Shown here in pieces: positions 16,791-25,495 of a stretch of 57,025 nt of DNA. The first letter of the stretch is position 1, and each line of letters opens with the position of its first letter. A program made the translations under genes and the position numbers. The notes under the pieces are model-generated. The model saw nothing but the letters and a program-made list of their open reading frames with translations. It made no database searches and was not told the origin of the DNA. Location: the NCBI GenBank assembly GCA_047620505.1, contig JBLHKS010000018.1, forward strand, positions 1-57,025, in the 5' to 3' direction. Origin of the DNA: JBLHKS01 sp047620505 (GTDB taxonomy: Bacteria > Verrucomicrobiota > Verrucomicrobiia > Verrucomicrobiales > DEV007).

Positions 16791-17279
16791 TCACTCAGTC
16801 TGTGCTCCTAGCGGGCGGCCTTCCATCGTGTTGTGGAAAAGGAGGACTCGCCAGCCGGCATCCGCGTTTTCCCGGACCCAGATCCGAGTGAACAAAAATC
16901 GTGTTGCCGGAACCGGATTGCCGGCGCGGATCGCTTTGGCTTCGATGATTCCAGTGGCGATCGCGGTGTTGCCGTCGACGCGCCATCGGATCTTACCAGT
17001 TTTGTATGACTCGAAAACGAGCACGCCAGATTCGATGTCGCCGAGGAACTGCTTTTTCGTAAGCGCCATGCCGAAAACGTTGTTGTGGACGTGATCGTCT
17101 GCCAGCAGTTGCTGGAGTTTGGCAACGTCTTCGTTTTCGTAAGCGTCGGTCAACGTCTGATTAAGAGCGTTCAGCTCATTGGCGAGCGCAGAATCCGCTT
17201 CCCAGCCGGATGAAGCAGGCTCCGGGCCGCCACAAGAGGCCAGAAGAAATGCAAAAGGGAGGAGGAAACTGAATTTCAC
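16791..17279 (-). CDS. NTF2-like (SnoaL/DUF4440-type) lipoprotein
   Basis: 162 residues, GTG start at 17279. A lipoprotein signal is present with the lipobox 'LLASC' at about residues 12-16. The remainder matches the cone-shaped NTF2-like fold: 'NQTLTDAYENEDVAKLQQLLADD' helices followed by strands around 'GNTAIATGIIEAKA' and 'TRIWVRENADAGWRVLLFHNT', as in DUF4440 proteins. Such proteins bind small ligands or act as simple hydrolases or isomerases; no specific activity can be inferred. It lies 18 bases after the other lipoprotein gene. A one-mismatch copy of the iterated palindrome (17103-17114) lies in it. Confidence 0.8.
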   Translation of the reverse strand: MKFSFLLPFAFLLASCGGPEPASSGWEADSALANELNALNQTLTDAYENEDVAKLQQLLADDHVHNNVFGMALTKKQFLGDIESGVLVFESYKTGKIRWRVDGNTAIATGIIEAKAIRAGNPVPATRFLFTRIWVRENADAGWRVLLFHNTMEGRPLGAQTE

Positions 17280-17297
17280 TAGACGGAAATTCGGAGG

Positions 17298-17750
17298 TCA
17301 GTTCGCCTCCGGGCGATGCAGTTGGAACGTGCCGAAATCCTCTTTATCCGAGCCGTAAGTCGCTTCGAATTGATCCTTCGTCATCTCAGCCTTGTGGGTG
17401 TACTGAAATGGGCCAAGCCGCTTGGCACCGGACATTTTCACAACGCCGCCGTCTTCCACCGAGTCGCCTTCAAACTTGAAAGTGCCCTTCATTTTTGCCC
17501 AGGTTGCCCAGTAAAGAAAACGGTACCGATTTTGGCCCTTCGGTGACTTGCTGACGATCGCTTTGAGCTCGCCAGTGTGCTGGTTGTGTCCGCTAAGCCA
17601 CGTGCCTTCCCAAGGGCCTGTGACATCCTGAAAATCACCGCCACTTTCCGCCACAGCGGCGGCGTAGCGCTTTTCAAAATTCGGTGCCGCACAGGATGCG
17701 AGGCAACTTATTAAAATCAAAAGGAGGCTGAAGGCGATGCTGTTTTTCAT
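17298..17750 (-). CDS. Hypothetical lipoprotein
   Basis: 150 residues with a lipoprotein signal peptide and lipobox 'CLASC' (Cys20). The mature part contains 'GPWEGTWLSGHNQHTGELKAIV' and 'YWATWAKMKGTFKFEGDSV', an alternating pattern suggesting a small beta-barrel resembling lipocalin-like proteins. I know of no assigned function. It is the first gene of a probable minus-strand unit running to 14102 and is divergent from the MreB-like gene. Confidence 0.75.
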   Translation of the reverse strand: MKNSIAFSLLLILISCLASCAAPNFEKRYAAAVAESGGDFQDVTGPWEGTWLSGHNQHTGELKAIVSKSPKGQNRYRFLYWATWAKMKGTFKFEGDSVEDGGVVKMSGAKRLGPFQYTHKAEMTKDQFEATYGSDKEDFGTFQLHRPEAN

Positions 17751-17891
17751 GGGTCAGGAAGAAATTGTGACTTCTCTTTCCTTCAAGTGACGATCATTTC
17801 CAGAAAAAGCTGGGAATTTTCACGATTCCAGGAAACACTACTGAGAACCGGTTGTTACCAGATTGGTTCCCCTCCCACGTTTTCAGCACCA

Positions 17892-19097
17892 ATGGCAGTT
17901 TACCGCAAAACTTATGACGAATTTGGCGAGCCGGAAGACGGCGATCGTCATCTCCCGGCCCACACAGGCGATCTCCAAGCGCCTGATCCTGAGGAACCAA
18001 CGAAGAAAGAGGGCTTCAAGTTTCCAGAAATCAAAATGCCATCCATGTCTGGGCTAAAAAACCTCCTGAAGGGGGTTAACACGATGTTTGACGACATCGT
18101 CATCGCCCTTGGAAGCGAGAACGTTTGGGTAGCCAGCCGCGAGCAACCGGAACCCACGTCATACGCCGCCTACGTCGCGGTGACGCGGACGAACAACCAG
18201 GTTATCGCGCTCGGAGACAAGGCCCGGGCGATGGTCGGCCGCGAACCTGAAAATATCGAGGTGATCAAGGTCCTCGACCACGGCGTTCCGGAGAACCCGG
18301 ATATTTTTGGTGCGTTTCTTCAGCGACTGCTTCGCAAGCACTTCAGCGCCGGAAAACTCGCCCGTCCCAAAATCCTTTGCAGCGGCAATTTCCATAGCCC
18401 GCTTTTGAAGCAGGCGTGCAGCGAGGGGCTGTTTCAGATCAAATCACGCGACGTCCTTTTTTGCGAGCCGGAGATAGCAGCTGCTGTCGGTGCCGGGCTC
18501 GATATCATGGAGCCAGATTTGAAATCGGTGCTGGTTTTCGAGCGCGATTGGCTTGGTTTCATGATCATCAGCATGACCGGCTCGCTGACGCGGTTGCGGC
18601 TGAACATCGGGTTCGATACGCTTCTTGAAGACATCGGAATTTATTTCGAAGAGTCCAATCAGTTCGCGCCTCGCGCTGAGGATCTCGAACAGCAATTTCG
18701 GACTGCCGGATTTACCGGAACTCAAGCGCTGGCAGGCTGGGAAGCTTGGGTTGATCAGATGGAACGGGGCAAGCCGGTTACGATCGAAGCAAACTCAGCT
18801 GATTACCAAAAGGCAGTCACGCCGACGCTCCTTCGGATCAAACACAAGGTCAACAAAGCGCTCGAAAAACTAACGCGAGAGCAACGCTACATGATTCAGA
18901 ACACGCCAACCTGGATGGCGGGCGACTACGCGAATCTGCCAGGATTGAAGGAGCTTTTTGAGCGTGTTTTCGGTCGCGAATTCAAGCTGGCCGCTCAGCC
19001 AGGTCGGGCGATGGCCGTCGGGATGGTCAATTTGATTCCGAACATCGATTTGCTGAAGGCAATCAATGGAGCTAAGCCGCCTCCCGCTGATTTCTAA
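17892..19097 (+). CDS. Divergent MreB/actin-like protein without nucleotide-binding motifs
   Basis: 401 residues from ATG 17892 (an in-frame GTG at 17787 is weaker). After a disordered acidic N-terminus of about 50 residues the protein follows MreB in order. 'ALGDKARAMVGREPENIEV' (106-124) matches MreB's 'AVGxEAKxMLGRTPxNI'. 'EPEIAAAVGAGLDIMEP' (182-198) matches 'EPxAAAIGAGLPxxEP'. The phosphate-1 motif 'DLGTANT' has become 'ALGSENV' (72-78). The phosphate-2 motif 'DIGGGTTEV' has become 'VFERDWLGF'. The adenosine motif 'LTGGGA' has become 'TWMAGDYANLPGL'. Nucleotide binding is therefore unlikely. It stands alone; no mreC, mreD or rodA is near. Best read as a pseudo-actin paralogue of MreB. 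Confidence 0.7.
   Translation: MAVYRKTYDEFGEPEDGDRHLPAHTGDLQAPDPEEPTKKEGFKFPEIKMPSMSGLKNLLKGVNTMFDDIVIALGSENVWVASREQPEPTSYAAYVAVTRTNNQVIALGDKARAMVGREPENIEVIKVLDHGVPENPDIFGAFLQRLLRKHFSAGKLARPKILCSGNFHSPLLKQACSEGLFQIKSRDVLFCEPEIAAAVGAGLDIMEPDLKSVLVFERDWLGFMIISMTGSLTRLRLNIGFDTLLEDIGIYFEESNQFAPRAEDLEQQFRTAGFTGTQALAGWEAWVDQMERGKPVTIEANSADYQKAVTPTLLRIKHKVNKALEKLTREQRYMIQNTPTWMAGDYANLPGLKELFERVFGREFKLAAQPGRAMAVGMVNLIPNIDLLKAINGAKPPPADF
18475..18486. repeat. Iterated palindrome, core copy (11/12)
   Basis: TAGCAGCTGCTG in the MreB-like gene, read as part of Ile-Ala-Ala-Ala-Val; the same 16 bases (with TCGG following) recur in pnp at 53275. Confidence 0.85.
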
Positions 19098-19112
19098 AGC
19101 GCCTTAACGCGG

Positions 19113-19802
19113 TTACTCGGCAATTTTCAGCCGAACTTTCCTGAAGGCGACTTTGCAGCCTTTTCCGTGATCTTGAAGTGCGATGAACCCGCTCTTTCGG
19201 CTCTCTTTTACATCTCGATCAGTTAGTGTTGAAAAGACGACTCCGTTGATTTTCTGAACCAGCGTGTCTCCTTCGGCAACGATCTCCATCGTGTTCCATT
19301 CGTGCTCGCGGTAGTTCGATTTCACTTCGTCAGCATCGTCTTTCTGCTCCTTCGTTTTCGAGCCGTCCTTAGCCAGCACAACATGTTCGCCAGCGATCGC
19401 CATCAAGTGCCGTTCTTTCTTTCTCGGATGACCTTTGGGCAGCAACGAATGATGCCAGAGACCCATCACCGCCTGCTGAGCGATTTCGACCTGATAGCCA
19501 TAAACCTGCCATTCGCCCTGATCATCGCTCCGAACTTGGACACCCGAATTTCCTTTGTCCCATCGAAACTCAAGACGCAGCACAAAATCGCCCGGCTCCT
19601 TCCCCCGCCAGATCAGCCAGTTTCGCTTCTCGGAAACGCCCGTGCACCAGATTTCGCCGTCGCGAACTTCCCAGGCTCCTGGTTTTCCGTCCCAGGTTTC
19701 CAGATTCTCCCCATTAAAAATTGGAACGAACCCGGTTTCATCTTCAGCTGCCAAAAAGCCAATTGACGCTAACCAGAAAAGGGAAATTAAACTAATTTTC
19801 AT
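19113..19802 (-). CDS. DUF1080 (3-keto-disaccharide hydrolase-type) exported protein
   Basis: 229 residues with a signal peptide ending near 'FLAAED'. 'FVPIFNGENLETWDGKPGAWEVRDGEIWC' has the family opening 'FxxLFNGKxLxGW....W.V.DG'. The concanavalin-like beta-jelly-roll follows ('DFVLRLEFRWDKGNSGVQVRS', 'HEWNTMEIVAEGDTLVQKINGV'). This large PVC family includes enzymes that cleave 3-keto-glycosides formed by Gfo/Idh-type dehydrogenases, fitting the oxidoreductase gene at 21833. It converges on the MreB-like gene with 15 bases between. Confidence 0.9.
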   Translation of the reverse strand: MKISLISLFWLASIGFLAAEDETGFVPIFNGENLETWDGKPGAWEVRDGEIWCTGVSEKRNWLIWRGKEPGDFVLRLEFRWDKGNSGVQVRSDDQGEWQVYGYQVEIAQQAVMGLWHHSLLPKGHPRKKERHLMAIAGEHVVLAKDGSKTKEQKDDADEVKSNYREHEWNTMEIVAEGDTLVQKINGVVFSTLTDRDVKESRKSGFIALQDHGKGCKVAFRKVRLKIAE

Positions 19803-19906
19803 GAGCCTCGATAGTTTCGAGCAGCGCGAATGTCAAAATCAGCCATCATTCCTCCCGCTTACCCGTTTGAACCTCGCCTTGAACCGTCGAAACTGAGCCT
19901 TCACTC

Positions 19907-21826
19907 ATGAGTTCATTCCTTGAAGCCGAAGTCCTCGGTATCGCCGTTCAAATCTGGCTGGTCTTCGCGATCGTGATCGTCGTCGCCATTGCGTTTTTTC
20001 GTGAGTGGGCGTCGCCCGACGTCGTTGCGCTCTGCGCGCTCGGAAGCACATTTTTGTTCGGGATCCTCAGCACCGACGAAATCCTCGGCGTCTTCAGCAA
20101 CCGCGCGCCGATCACCATCGCCTGCATGTTCGTCATCAGCGCTGCGCTCGAACGAACCGGCGCAATCGACATCATCGGCAGGCTCTTTACGCGCATCGCC
20201 GGAAAAACCGAGCTCCGCGTCATGCTAACGCTGATGGTCGTCGCTGCTGTTTTGTCCGCATTCGTCAACAACACCCCGGTCGTCGTCGTCTTCCTTCCAA
20301 TCGTCAACAGCCTCGCCAAAACGCTCGGCCTCAACCCATCGCGTTTGCTCATTCCACTGTCTTTCGCAGCGATCCTCGGCGGAACCTGCACGCTCACTGG
20401 GACTTCGACCAACCTCATCATCGACGACCTTGCTCAAAAGGTCAGCGCATCAGCAGCTGCTGACCACGCAGCCGCCTGGGCCATTGAAAATCCTGGATTC
20501 ACGGATGAGGAAGCTTGGGAAAAATCAAGAGCCGCCGACATCATTCAGGAGCCCTTTGGCATGTTTGAGCTGAGCAAGATCGGTATCATTTATGCGATCA
20601 TCGGCTTTACTTATATCATTACAATTGGCCGAAAATTGCTCCCGAATCGTAAGACGCTTGAGCAAGCGGTCGACCCGCCTGAAATCCGCAACTTTCTAAC
20701 TCAATTTCGTGTTGAAAAGGATTCGCCTCTGATCGGCAAAACGCTGCTCGTTTCTCTACTGAAAGAAATCCCTGATGCGGATGTCCTCGAGGTTCGACGA
20801 CGCGGCCGAGTTCTTCAGACACGACTCGACGAACTCAAAATCCGCCAAGGCGATCGCCTTCTGCTGACCGTCACCGGAACCAGTTTCGAAGACCTCAAAG
20901 AAACTGAAGGAATCCGGTTTCCGGCTCAGGCGAATCTCAACCTACGGGAGCTTGAAACCCGCGAGCTCAAACTCATGGAAGGCATTGTCGGCCCGCGTTC
21001 TGAGTTCGCAGGGAAGACGCTTGGCGACATCAAATTCCGCCAGCGTTTCGGCGTCCACATCCTCGCAGTTCATCGCCAGGGAAAAGACCTTCACGCAAAG
21101 AAGAACCTCGCCACGCTTCGTCTCAAGTTCGGCGACACGCTCTTGATCGAAGGTCCGGTGGACGCGATCAACCAGCTTCAGAAGACGCAAGACTTCGTCT
21201 CGATAAAAGAGCCACGACAGCGGAAAATTCGGCCTTACGGACTCTGGCCAGCCGTCGCGCTGATCGGCGGATTCGTCCTTGGCGCCGCGATTTATCCGAC
21301 TGGAATTCCAGCGTTCGCGATCCTGGCCGCATTGGGCATGATTGTCGCTCGCTGCATCCCCGCCTCCGACGCCTACCAAGCGGTTCAGTGGAATATCATT
21401 TTCCTGATTTTCGGTATGCTGGCGCTCGGAAAAGCCATGGAAGTTTCGGGAGCAGCTGCTCTGCTCGCCGATGGGATTCATACAGCCTTTGGATCCTGGG
21501 CTGGACCGGTTATTATTCTCTCCGCAGTCTACTTTCTTAGCTCAATTCTGACCGAACTCATCAGCAACAACGCCGTCGCCGCGCTTTTGACGCCGGTCAT
21601 CATTTCGATGGCGATTTCCATGAGCGTCGACGCACGACCAATGATCGTCGCCATGATGTTGGGCTGTAGCGCCAGCTTCGCAACACCGATCGGCTATCAG
21701 ACGAATACCTACGTATTTGGAGCTGGCGGCTATCGATTCAGCGACTTTCCAAAAATTGGCGTACCGCTCAATCTGATGCTCTGGCTTGTGGCGACCCTCG
21801 TCGTCCCGCTGATGTGGAAATTCTAA
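19907..21826 (+). CDS. SLC13 (DASS) family transporter with RCK C-terminal domains
   Basis: 639 residues. Two halves of membrane helices (about 12-215 and 450-639) carry the paired signatures 'NNTPVV' (121-126) with 'GGTCTLTGTSTN' (158-169), and 'SNNAVAALLTPV' with 'SFATPIGYQTN' near the end. Between the halves is a cytosolic stretch of about 210 residues with two TrkA-C (RCK-C) modules ('FRVEKDSPLIGKTL' and 'GPRSEFAGKTLGDI'). This is the sodium-coupled anion transporter architecture used for sulfate, dicarboxylates or similar anions. Sulfate uptake or export would fit the nearby sulfatases, but that is inference from context. Confidence 0.9.
   Translation: MSSFLEAEVLGIAVQIWLVFAIVIVVAIAFFREWASPDVVALCALGSTFLFGILSTDEILGVFSNRAPITIACMFVISAALERTGAIDIIGRLFTRIAGKTELRVMLTLMVVAAVLSAFVNNTPVVVVFLPIVNSLAKTLGLNPSRLLIPLSFAAILGGTCTLTGTSTNLIIDDLAQKVSASAAADHAAAWAIENPGFTDEEAWEKSRAADIIQEPFGMFELSKIGIIYAIIGFTYIITIGRKLLPNRKTLEQAVDPPEIRNFLTQFRVEKDSPLIGKTLLVSLLKEIPDADVLEVRRRGRVLQTRLDELKIRQGDRLLLTVTGTSFEDLKETEGIRFPAQANLNLRELETRELKLMEGIVGPRSEFAGKTLGDIKFRQRFGVHILAVHRQGKDLHAKKNLATLRLKFGDTLLIEGPVDAINQLQKTQDFVSIKEPRQRKIRPYGLWPAVALIGGFVLGAAIYPTGIPAFAILAALGMIVARCIPASDAYQAVQWNIIFLIFGMLALGKAMEVSGAAALLADGIHTAFGSWAGPVIILSAVYFLSSILTELISNNAVAALLTPVIISMAISMSVDARPMIVAMMLGCSASFATPIGYQTNTYVFGAGGYRFSDFPKIGVPLNLMLWLVATLVVPLMWKF
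20451..20462. repeat. Iterated palindrome, perfect copy
   Basis: CAGCAGCTGCTG with T and A flanks (14-base palindrome) in the SLC13 gene, read Ser-Ala-Ala-Ala-Asp. Confidence 0.9.
21450..21461. repeat. Iterated palindrome, core copy (10/12)
   Basis: GAGCAGCTGCTC: both outer bases differ from consensus but symmetrically, so the 12-mer is still a palindrome. Read Ala-Ala-Ala in the SLC13 gene. Confidence 0.8.
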
Positions 21827-21832
21827 AGGAAA

Positions 21833-22870
21833 TCACGAAACCCGAACGGTTTTTCCTGTCTCCGCCGCTTCGTAAAAGCCAAAGATCGTCTTCAGGACCT
21901 TCAAGCCGTCCTGAGCCGTAATCGGAGCGCCTCTGAGCCCTGCGCTTGCCCGAACACACTCTCTAACCCAAGGCGTATAACCACGTGGCTCGCGCGCGCC
22001 GTCGTATTCCTTTAAGCCGCCTTCGTTCGTATACCAGGTTAACGGTTTCGGGTTTGCTCCGCCCAGCCACTCAGAATATTCAATCCATCCCTTTGATCCC
22101 CAGAGACGAATATGAGAATGGTATCCTTTGTCGAGATAATAGCCGGAGGTCATCGTCCCAAGCACGCCGTTTTCGAATCGCATCGAAAGCGCAGCAGAAT
22201 CTTCCGATTTGATCGGCTGACCTCCAACAATCCCGGCAAAACCCGCGACTTCGCTGACTTGCGATTTCATGAAGAGATTCGCCAAGTCAAGCCAGTGAAT
22301 TCCCAGCCAGATAAGGTGACCTCCGCCTGATCGCTCCCGATCAGAATACCAGGTTTTCTGGTAGGATTCGCGCGTCAACCGCGTTTGATCCGCGATCATG
22401 TGAATCTCAATTCCATAAGGTTTGCCGAATGTCCCAGCGTCGATCAGCTGACGCGCTTTGAGGACGGGCGGGTTGATTCGATTGGCAAATGCCATCATCA
22501 GCAGCTGCTGATTTGCGTCCGCCTTCTTCACCAACTTCTCAAAGTCTTCAATACGGACGCAGGACGGCTTTTCCGCGAAAACGTGGCAGCCAGCATCTAA
22601 AACTTTATTGATTACGGGCGGAGCATGCCGGGCTTCCATGGAAACCATCGCAAGCACCGGCTTAGCGTTGTTAAGCGTCTTGTCGACGTCGTCGTAGACG
22701 GCAGCAAGCTTATCGCCCAAGGCATTTTTTGCGCTGGCGATTGACTGGCCGCTCGGATCGCAGAGGACGACGTCGCTCACCTCCTCGCAAGCGGCCAATC
22801 CCGCGAAATAGGCTCCAAGGTGGGCACCTTCGGCTCCCGTGAACACTCCTACTGGAATTGAATCAGGCAT
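21833..22870 (-). CDS. Gfo/Idh/MocA family oxidoreductase
   Basis: 345 residues. The N-terminal Rossmann domain is atypical at the glycine loop ('FTGAEGAHLGAYFAGL') but the family signature 'HVFAEKPSC' (Glu100-Lys101-Pro102) is intact. 'GGGHLIWLGIHWLDLANLF' carries the catalytic-site His region. There is no signal peptide. Family members oxidise or reduce sugars with bound NAD(P). It follows the sulfatase gene by six bases on the same strand, suggesting joint use in degrading a sulfated glycan. Confidence 0.92.
   Translation of the reverse strand: MPDSIPVGVFTGAEGAHLGAYFAGLAACEEVSDVVLCDPSGQSIASAKNALGDKLAAVYDDVDKTLNNAKPVLAMVSMEARHAPPVINKVLDAGCHVFAEKPSCVRIEDFEKLVKKADANQQLLMMAFANRINPPVLKARQLIDAGTFGKPYGIEIHMIADQTRLTRESYQKTWYSDRERSGGGHLIWLGIHWLDLANLFMKSQVSEVAGFAGIVGGQPIKSEDSAALSMRFENGVLGTMTSGYYLDKGYHSHIRLWGSKGWIEYSEWLGGANPKPLTWYTNEGGLKEYDGAREPRGYTPWVRECVRASAGLRGAPITAQDGLKVLKTIFGFYEAAETGKTVRVS
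22499..22510. repeat. Iterated palindrome, perfect copy
   Basis: CAGCAGCTGCTG with T and A flanks in the oxidoreductase gene; Gln-Gln-Leu-Leu on the minus strand. Confidence 0.9.
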
Positions 22871-22876
22871 AATTGT

Positions 22877-24358
22877 TTAAGGCTTGAGTTGCGCGTCTCG
22901 CCAATCAGAAAAAGTCTTCAGGTAAGGCCAGACGAAGTTTTTATCTTTACGGTAGCGCATATCATGGGCCGCATATTGGCTCGCGCGAAACGATTTGACG
23001 TTGGCGGGCTCGATAAATGGATCTCGAGTCTCGGTTCTGAAGTTTGTTAACGCTTTAAGCAAGCGCGCCTTCGTTTCTACGTGTTCTGGATCATCTGCTA
23101 GATTCTTCCATTCGTAAGGATCTTCCTGTAAATCAAAAAGCTCGAAATCTGGCGGACGCTGAAAACGCGCTAACGCCGCGGCGACTTCCGGTGTAGCTGT
23201 TTCCTGCTCCTCCCGCGTGAAGTTGGACACAACTTTGACTGGAGCCTCAGGATCGAGATACATTCGCGAACCAAGGTTAGGCTCGCCAGGAAGCAGATTC
23301 TGAATGAGCTTGAATCGATTATCGCGAATCGACCAACGTAGTTGAAAAGCAAGCGGGTAGGAGCCAGACGTGAATCCAAATATGTAACTCCGCCACTCTG
23401 CGTCCCCTCCCCTCAACAATTGCTGGAGCGGCAGTCCGGGTAGCGCCGATGGAACCGGAATTTCTGCTGCACTGAGCATCGTCGGCAAGATGTCGATCGT
23501 CGAAACCAGCTCACGTCGAACCAAACCGGGTTTCGCGGTTTCTGGCCAGCTAACGATAAAAGGAATCCGCAAGCCTCCCTCGTAAACTGAGACTTTTCCG
23601 CGCGGAAATTGAGCACCGTGATCGCCGATGTAAATGATCAGGGTATTCTCTGTCTTTCCCGCTTTATCCAGTTCACCTAGTAGAAGTCCGATGCCATCAT
23701 CCAGTCGCTCCAAGCAATTATAATAGTCAGCCGTCACTTCCCGAATTCGCGGCGAGTCAACTCCAGCCCAAGGGAGCGGCTTGACGTCTTTGCCAGTCAA
23801 CGGATCGGCGGGTCGACCGAATTGCTGGCGAATGAATGGTAAATGCGCATCTGGATAGTTTATCGAGAGGTAAAATGGCTCTTCGCCTTCGTTGAAAAAC
23901 TCAGCAGCTGCTGAGGCGTAATCAGCCACGTTTCTTTTGCCGAAATTCGCGCCCGTGATCTTGCGATAGTCGACAGGGAACGCACTTTCCGGATTCACGT
24001 GGAGTTTTCCAATCAGACCGGTTCGATAGCCGCCTGCCTTCAAAAGCGTAAAGGCGTTAGGCGTGTTTGGATCGTAAAGCGCGAATTTGTGAGTCGCCAA
24101 ACCAATCTGCCCATTCTGATGGGAATAGAGGCCCGTGAGGAAAACCGCACGCGAGGGGCTGCAGACCGAATAGGGCACAAAAGCGCGCTCGAATCGCACA
24201 CCGCCAGCCGCGAGTTGATCGAGAACCGGCGTCCGCGCATAGGGATCGCCGTAGCATCCGATCTCCGGACCGTTGTCTTCGGAAACGATCAGAAGGATGT
24301 TTGGCTTTTCGGCAGCAGCGCTCGAGAGAATAAAAAACAGCAGGAAAAGGCGTTTCAC
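22877..24358 (-). CDS. Exported type I sulfatase
   Basis: 493 residues, GTG start at 24358, signal peptide of about 16 residues. The maturation motif 'CSPSRAVFLTG' with Cys66 is the classical CxPxR that formylglycine-generating enzyme converts to formylglycine. The N-terminal metal site reads 'IVSEDNGPEIGCYG' (Glu27-Asp28), and 'IIYIGDHGAQF' gives the second Asp-His metal ligand pair. 'GLIGKLHV' supplies the active-site Lys and His. It heads a two-gene unit with the oxidoreductase. The substrate cannot be told; heparan-type and algal sulfated glycans are possible. Confidence 0.93.
   Translation of the reverse strand: MKRLFLLFFILSSAAAEKPNILLIVSEDNGPEIGCYGDPYARTPVLDQLAAGGVRFERAFVPYSVCSPSRAVFLTGLYSHQNGQIGLATHKFALYDPNTPNAFTLLKAGGYRTGLIGKLHVNPESAFPVDYRKITGANFGKRNVADYASAAAEFFNEGEEPFYLSINYPDAHLPFIRQQFGRPADPLTGKDVKPLPWAGVDSPRIREVTADYYNCLERLDDGIGLLLGELDKAGKTENTLIIYIGDHGAQFPRGKVSVYEGGLRIPFIVSWPETAKPGLVRRELVSTIDILPTMLSAAEIPVPSALPGLPLQQLLRGGDAEWRSYIFGFTSGSYPLAFQLRWSIRDNRFKLIQNLLPGEPNLGSRMYLDPEAPVKVVSNFTREEQETATPEVAAALARFQRPPDFELFDLQEDPYEWKNLADDPEHVETKARLLKALTNFRTETRDPFIEPANVKSFRASQYAAHDMRYRKDKNFVWPYLKTFSDWRDAQLKP
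23902..23913. repeat. Iterated palindrome, perfect copy
   Basis: CAGCAGCTGCTG with T and A flanks in the sulfatase gene, read Ser-Ala-Ala-Ala-Glu on the minus strand. Confidence 0.9.
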
Positions 24359-24447
24359 GTATCATTTCTAGCCGATTTCGGCCCCAGCGCCAACCGAACT
24401 CTTCGAAGGTTGAATGTGCGATCAATCAATTGCAAAATTGAAGGCCA

Positions 24448-25209
24448 ATGTTCCTCCCAAGAATCACGCCCGAAGATATCGAGTCGACCGAGCGGCTGGC
24501 CGCGATCCAGGCGGCTCCAGATACTTATTATTGGACGAGCAATTGGTCGCCTGAGTTCTATGTAGGATTAGCCAAGTTGGGATTTATGAATATCACAACT
24601 GAAGCGCCGGTCTGGACGGGCACTGACTCCAATCAGCTACGACTCATGGAGGTCCTGGCTCCAGAAATGCAGTCAGCATACGCTGTTCTCGATTTCGAGA
24701 ACCTTCACCTCTCGCGCTCAACTCAACGCTGGATCCGCTCGGAAACCTGCGACCGGTTGGGGTTGCGCCTTCAGATTCCCGTTAGCGTCGATACCGTGGT
24801 TTCCGGAATCGCTCGCAGCTACGGCGAAATAAATTGGGTCACGGCAAATTATATTGAGCTTCTCCACAAAATTGAAAGCGAAGGCCCTTGGGGAGACTTT
24901 GAGCTAATGCCCGTCGGCTTGACCGATAATGAAGGAAATGTCGTGGCTGGCGAACTGGGCTATCGACTTGGTCGAATCTACACCAGCCTAACCGGTTTTT
25001 TCGACCGCAAGGATCCGAAGTTCAGCAATTCAGGTAAACTCCAGCTTTTTCTCTTGGGAAAGTGGCTCGCGGCGCACGGATATGCTTTTTGGAATCTTGG
25101 CCATCCCTACATGCAGTACAAACTCGATCTCGGTGCCAGGATCGTCCAGAGGGCCGATTTTCTGCGCCGATGGAACTCAGCTTCGCGGCTTTCGCTTCCC
25201 GAAGGATGA
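24448..25209 (+). CDS. Leucyl/phenylalanyl-tRNA-protein transferase-like (GNAT-fold) protein
   Basis: 253 residues, no signal peptide. The C-terminal half follows the Aat pattern: 'GELGYRLGRIYTSLTGFFDR' occupies the place of 'GGLYGVxxGxxFxGESMFS'. 'NSGKLQLFLLGKWLAAHGY' matches the helix after it and 'LDLGARIVQRADFLRRW' matches 'SLGAxxIxRxxFL'. Aat attaches Leu or Phe to N-terminal basic residues to mark proteins for ClpS/ClpAP. The 'SMFS' and 'DxQ' elements are not conserved here, so the acceptor or donor may differ. It is divergent from the sulfatase gene and 43 bases before the next gene. Confidence 0.6.
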   Translation: MFLPRITPEDIESTERLAAIQAAPDTYYWTSNWSPEFYVGLAKLGFMNITTEAPVWTGTDSNQLRLMEVLAPEMQSAYAVLDFENLHLSRSTQRWIRSETCDRLGLRLQIPVSVDTVVSGIARSYGEINWVTANYIELLHKIESEGPWGDFELMPVGLTDNEGNVVAGELGYRLGRIYTSLTGFFDRKDPKFSNSGKLQLFLLGKWLAAHGYAFWNLGHPYMQYKLDLGARIVQRADFLRRWNSASRLSLPEG

Positions 25210-25252
25210 GATTTGCGCTTGTCGCGATGTCAGGGTGGCATAATTTGACCGA

Positions 25253-25495
25253 ATGGACTTTATCCAAAGAATCGCCGTCCTGATCCTGGTTGGTCTGGCC
25301 GCTGGACTGATCGCCAAACTGGTGATGAAGACGAAGATGACGCTGCCGATCACCATCGTCGTTGCGATCCTCGGGTCGCTGCTGGGATCGTTCATCGCCG
25401 GCCAAATTCCGGAACTCGCCAAAGATATTATCATCTCCACCGGCGGGGCGATTCTGTTTTTGTGGCTCGCGCGCTACGTGACTAAGAAAAAATGA
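25253..25495 (+). CDS. Small GlsB/YeaQ/YmgE-like membrane protein
   Basis: 80 residues, three hydrophobic segments (about 5-24, 31-50, 59-75) with glycine-rich faces: 'GLAAGLIAKLVMK', 'ILGSLLGSFIAG', 'STGGAILFLWLARYV'. Length and spacing fit the transglycosylase-associated/GlsB stress-membrane family. Its last four bases overlap the ATG of the TPR gene (ATGA), so the two are translationally coupled. Function in the family is unknown beyond envelope-stress association. Confidence 0.75.
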   Translation: MDFIQRIAVLILVGLAAGLIAKLVMKTKMTLPITIVVAILGSLLGSFIAGQIPELAKDIIISTGGAILFLWLARYVTKKK

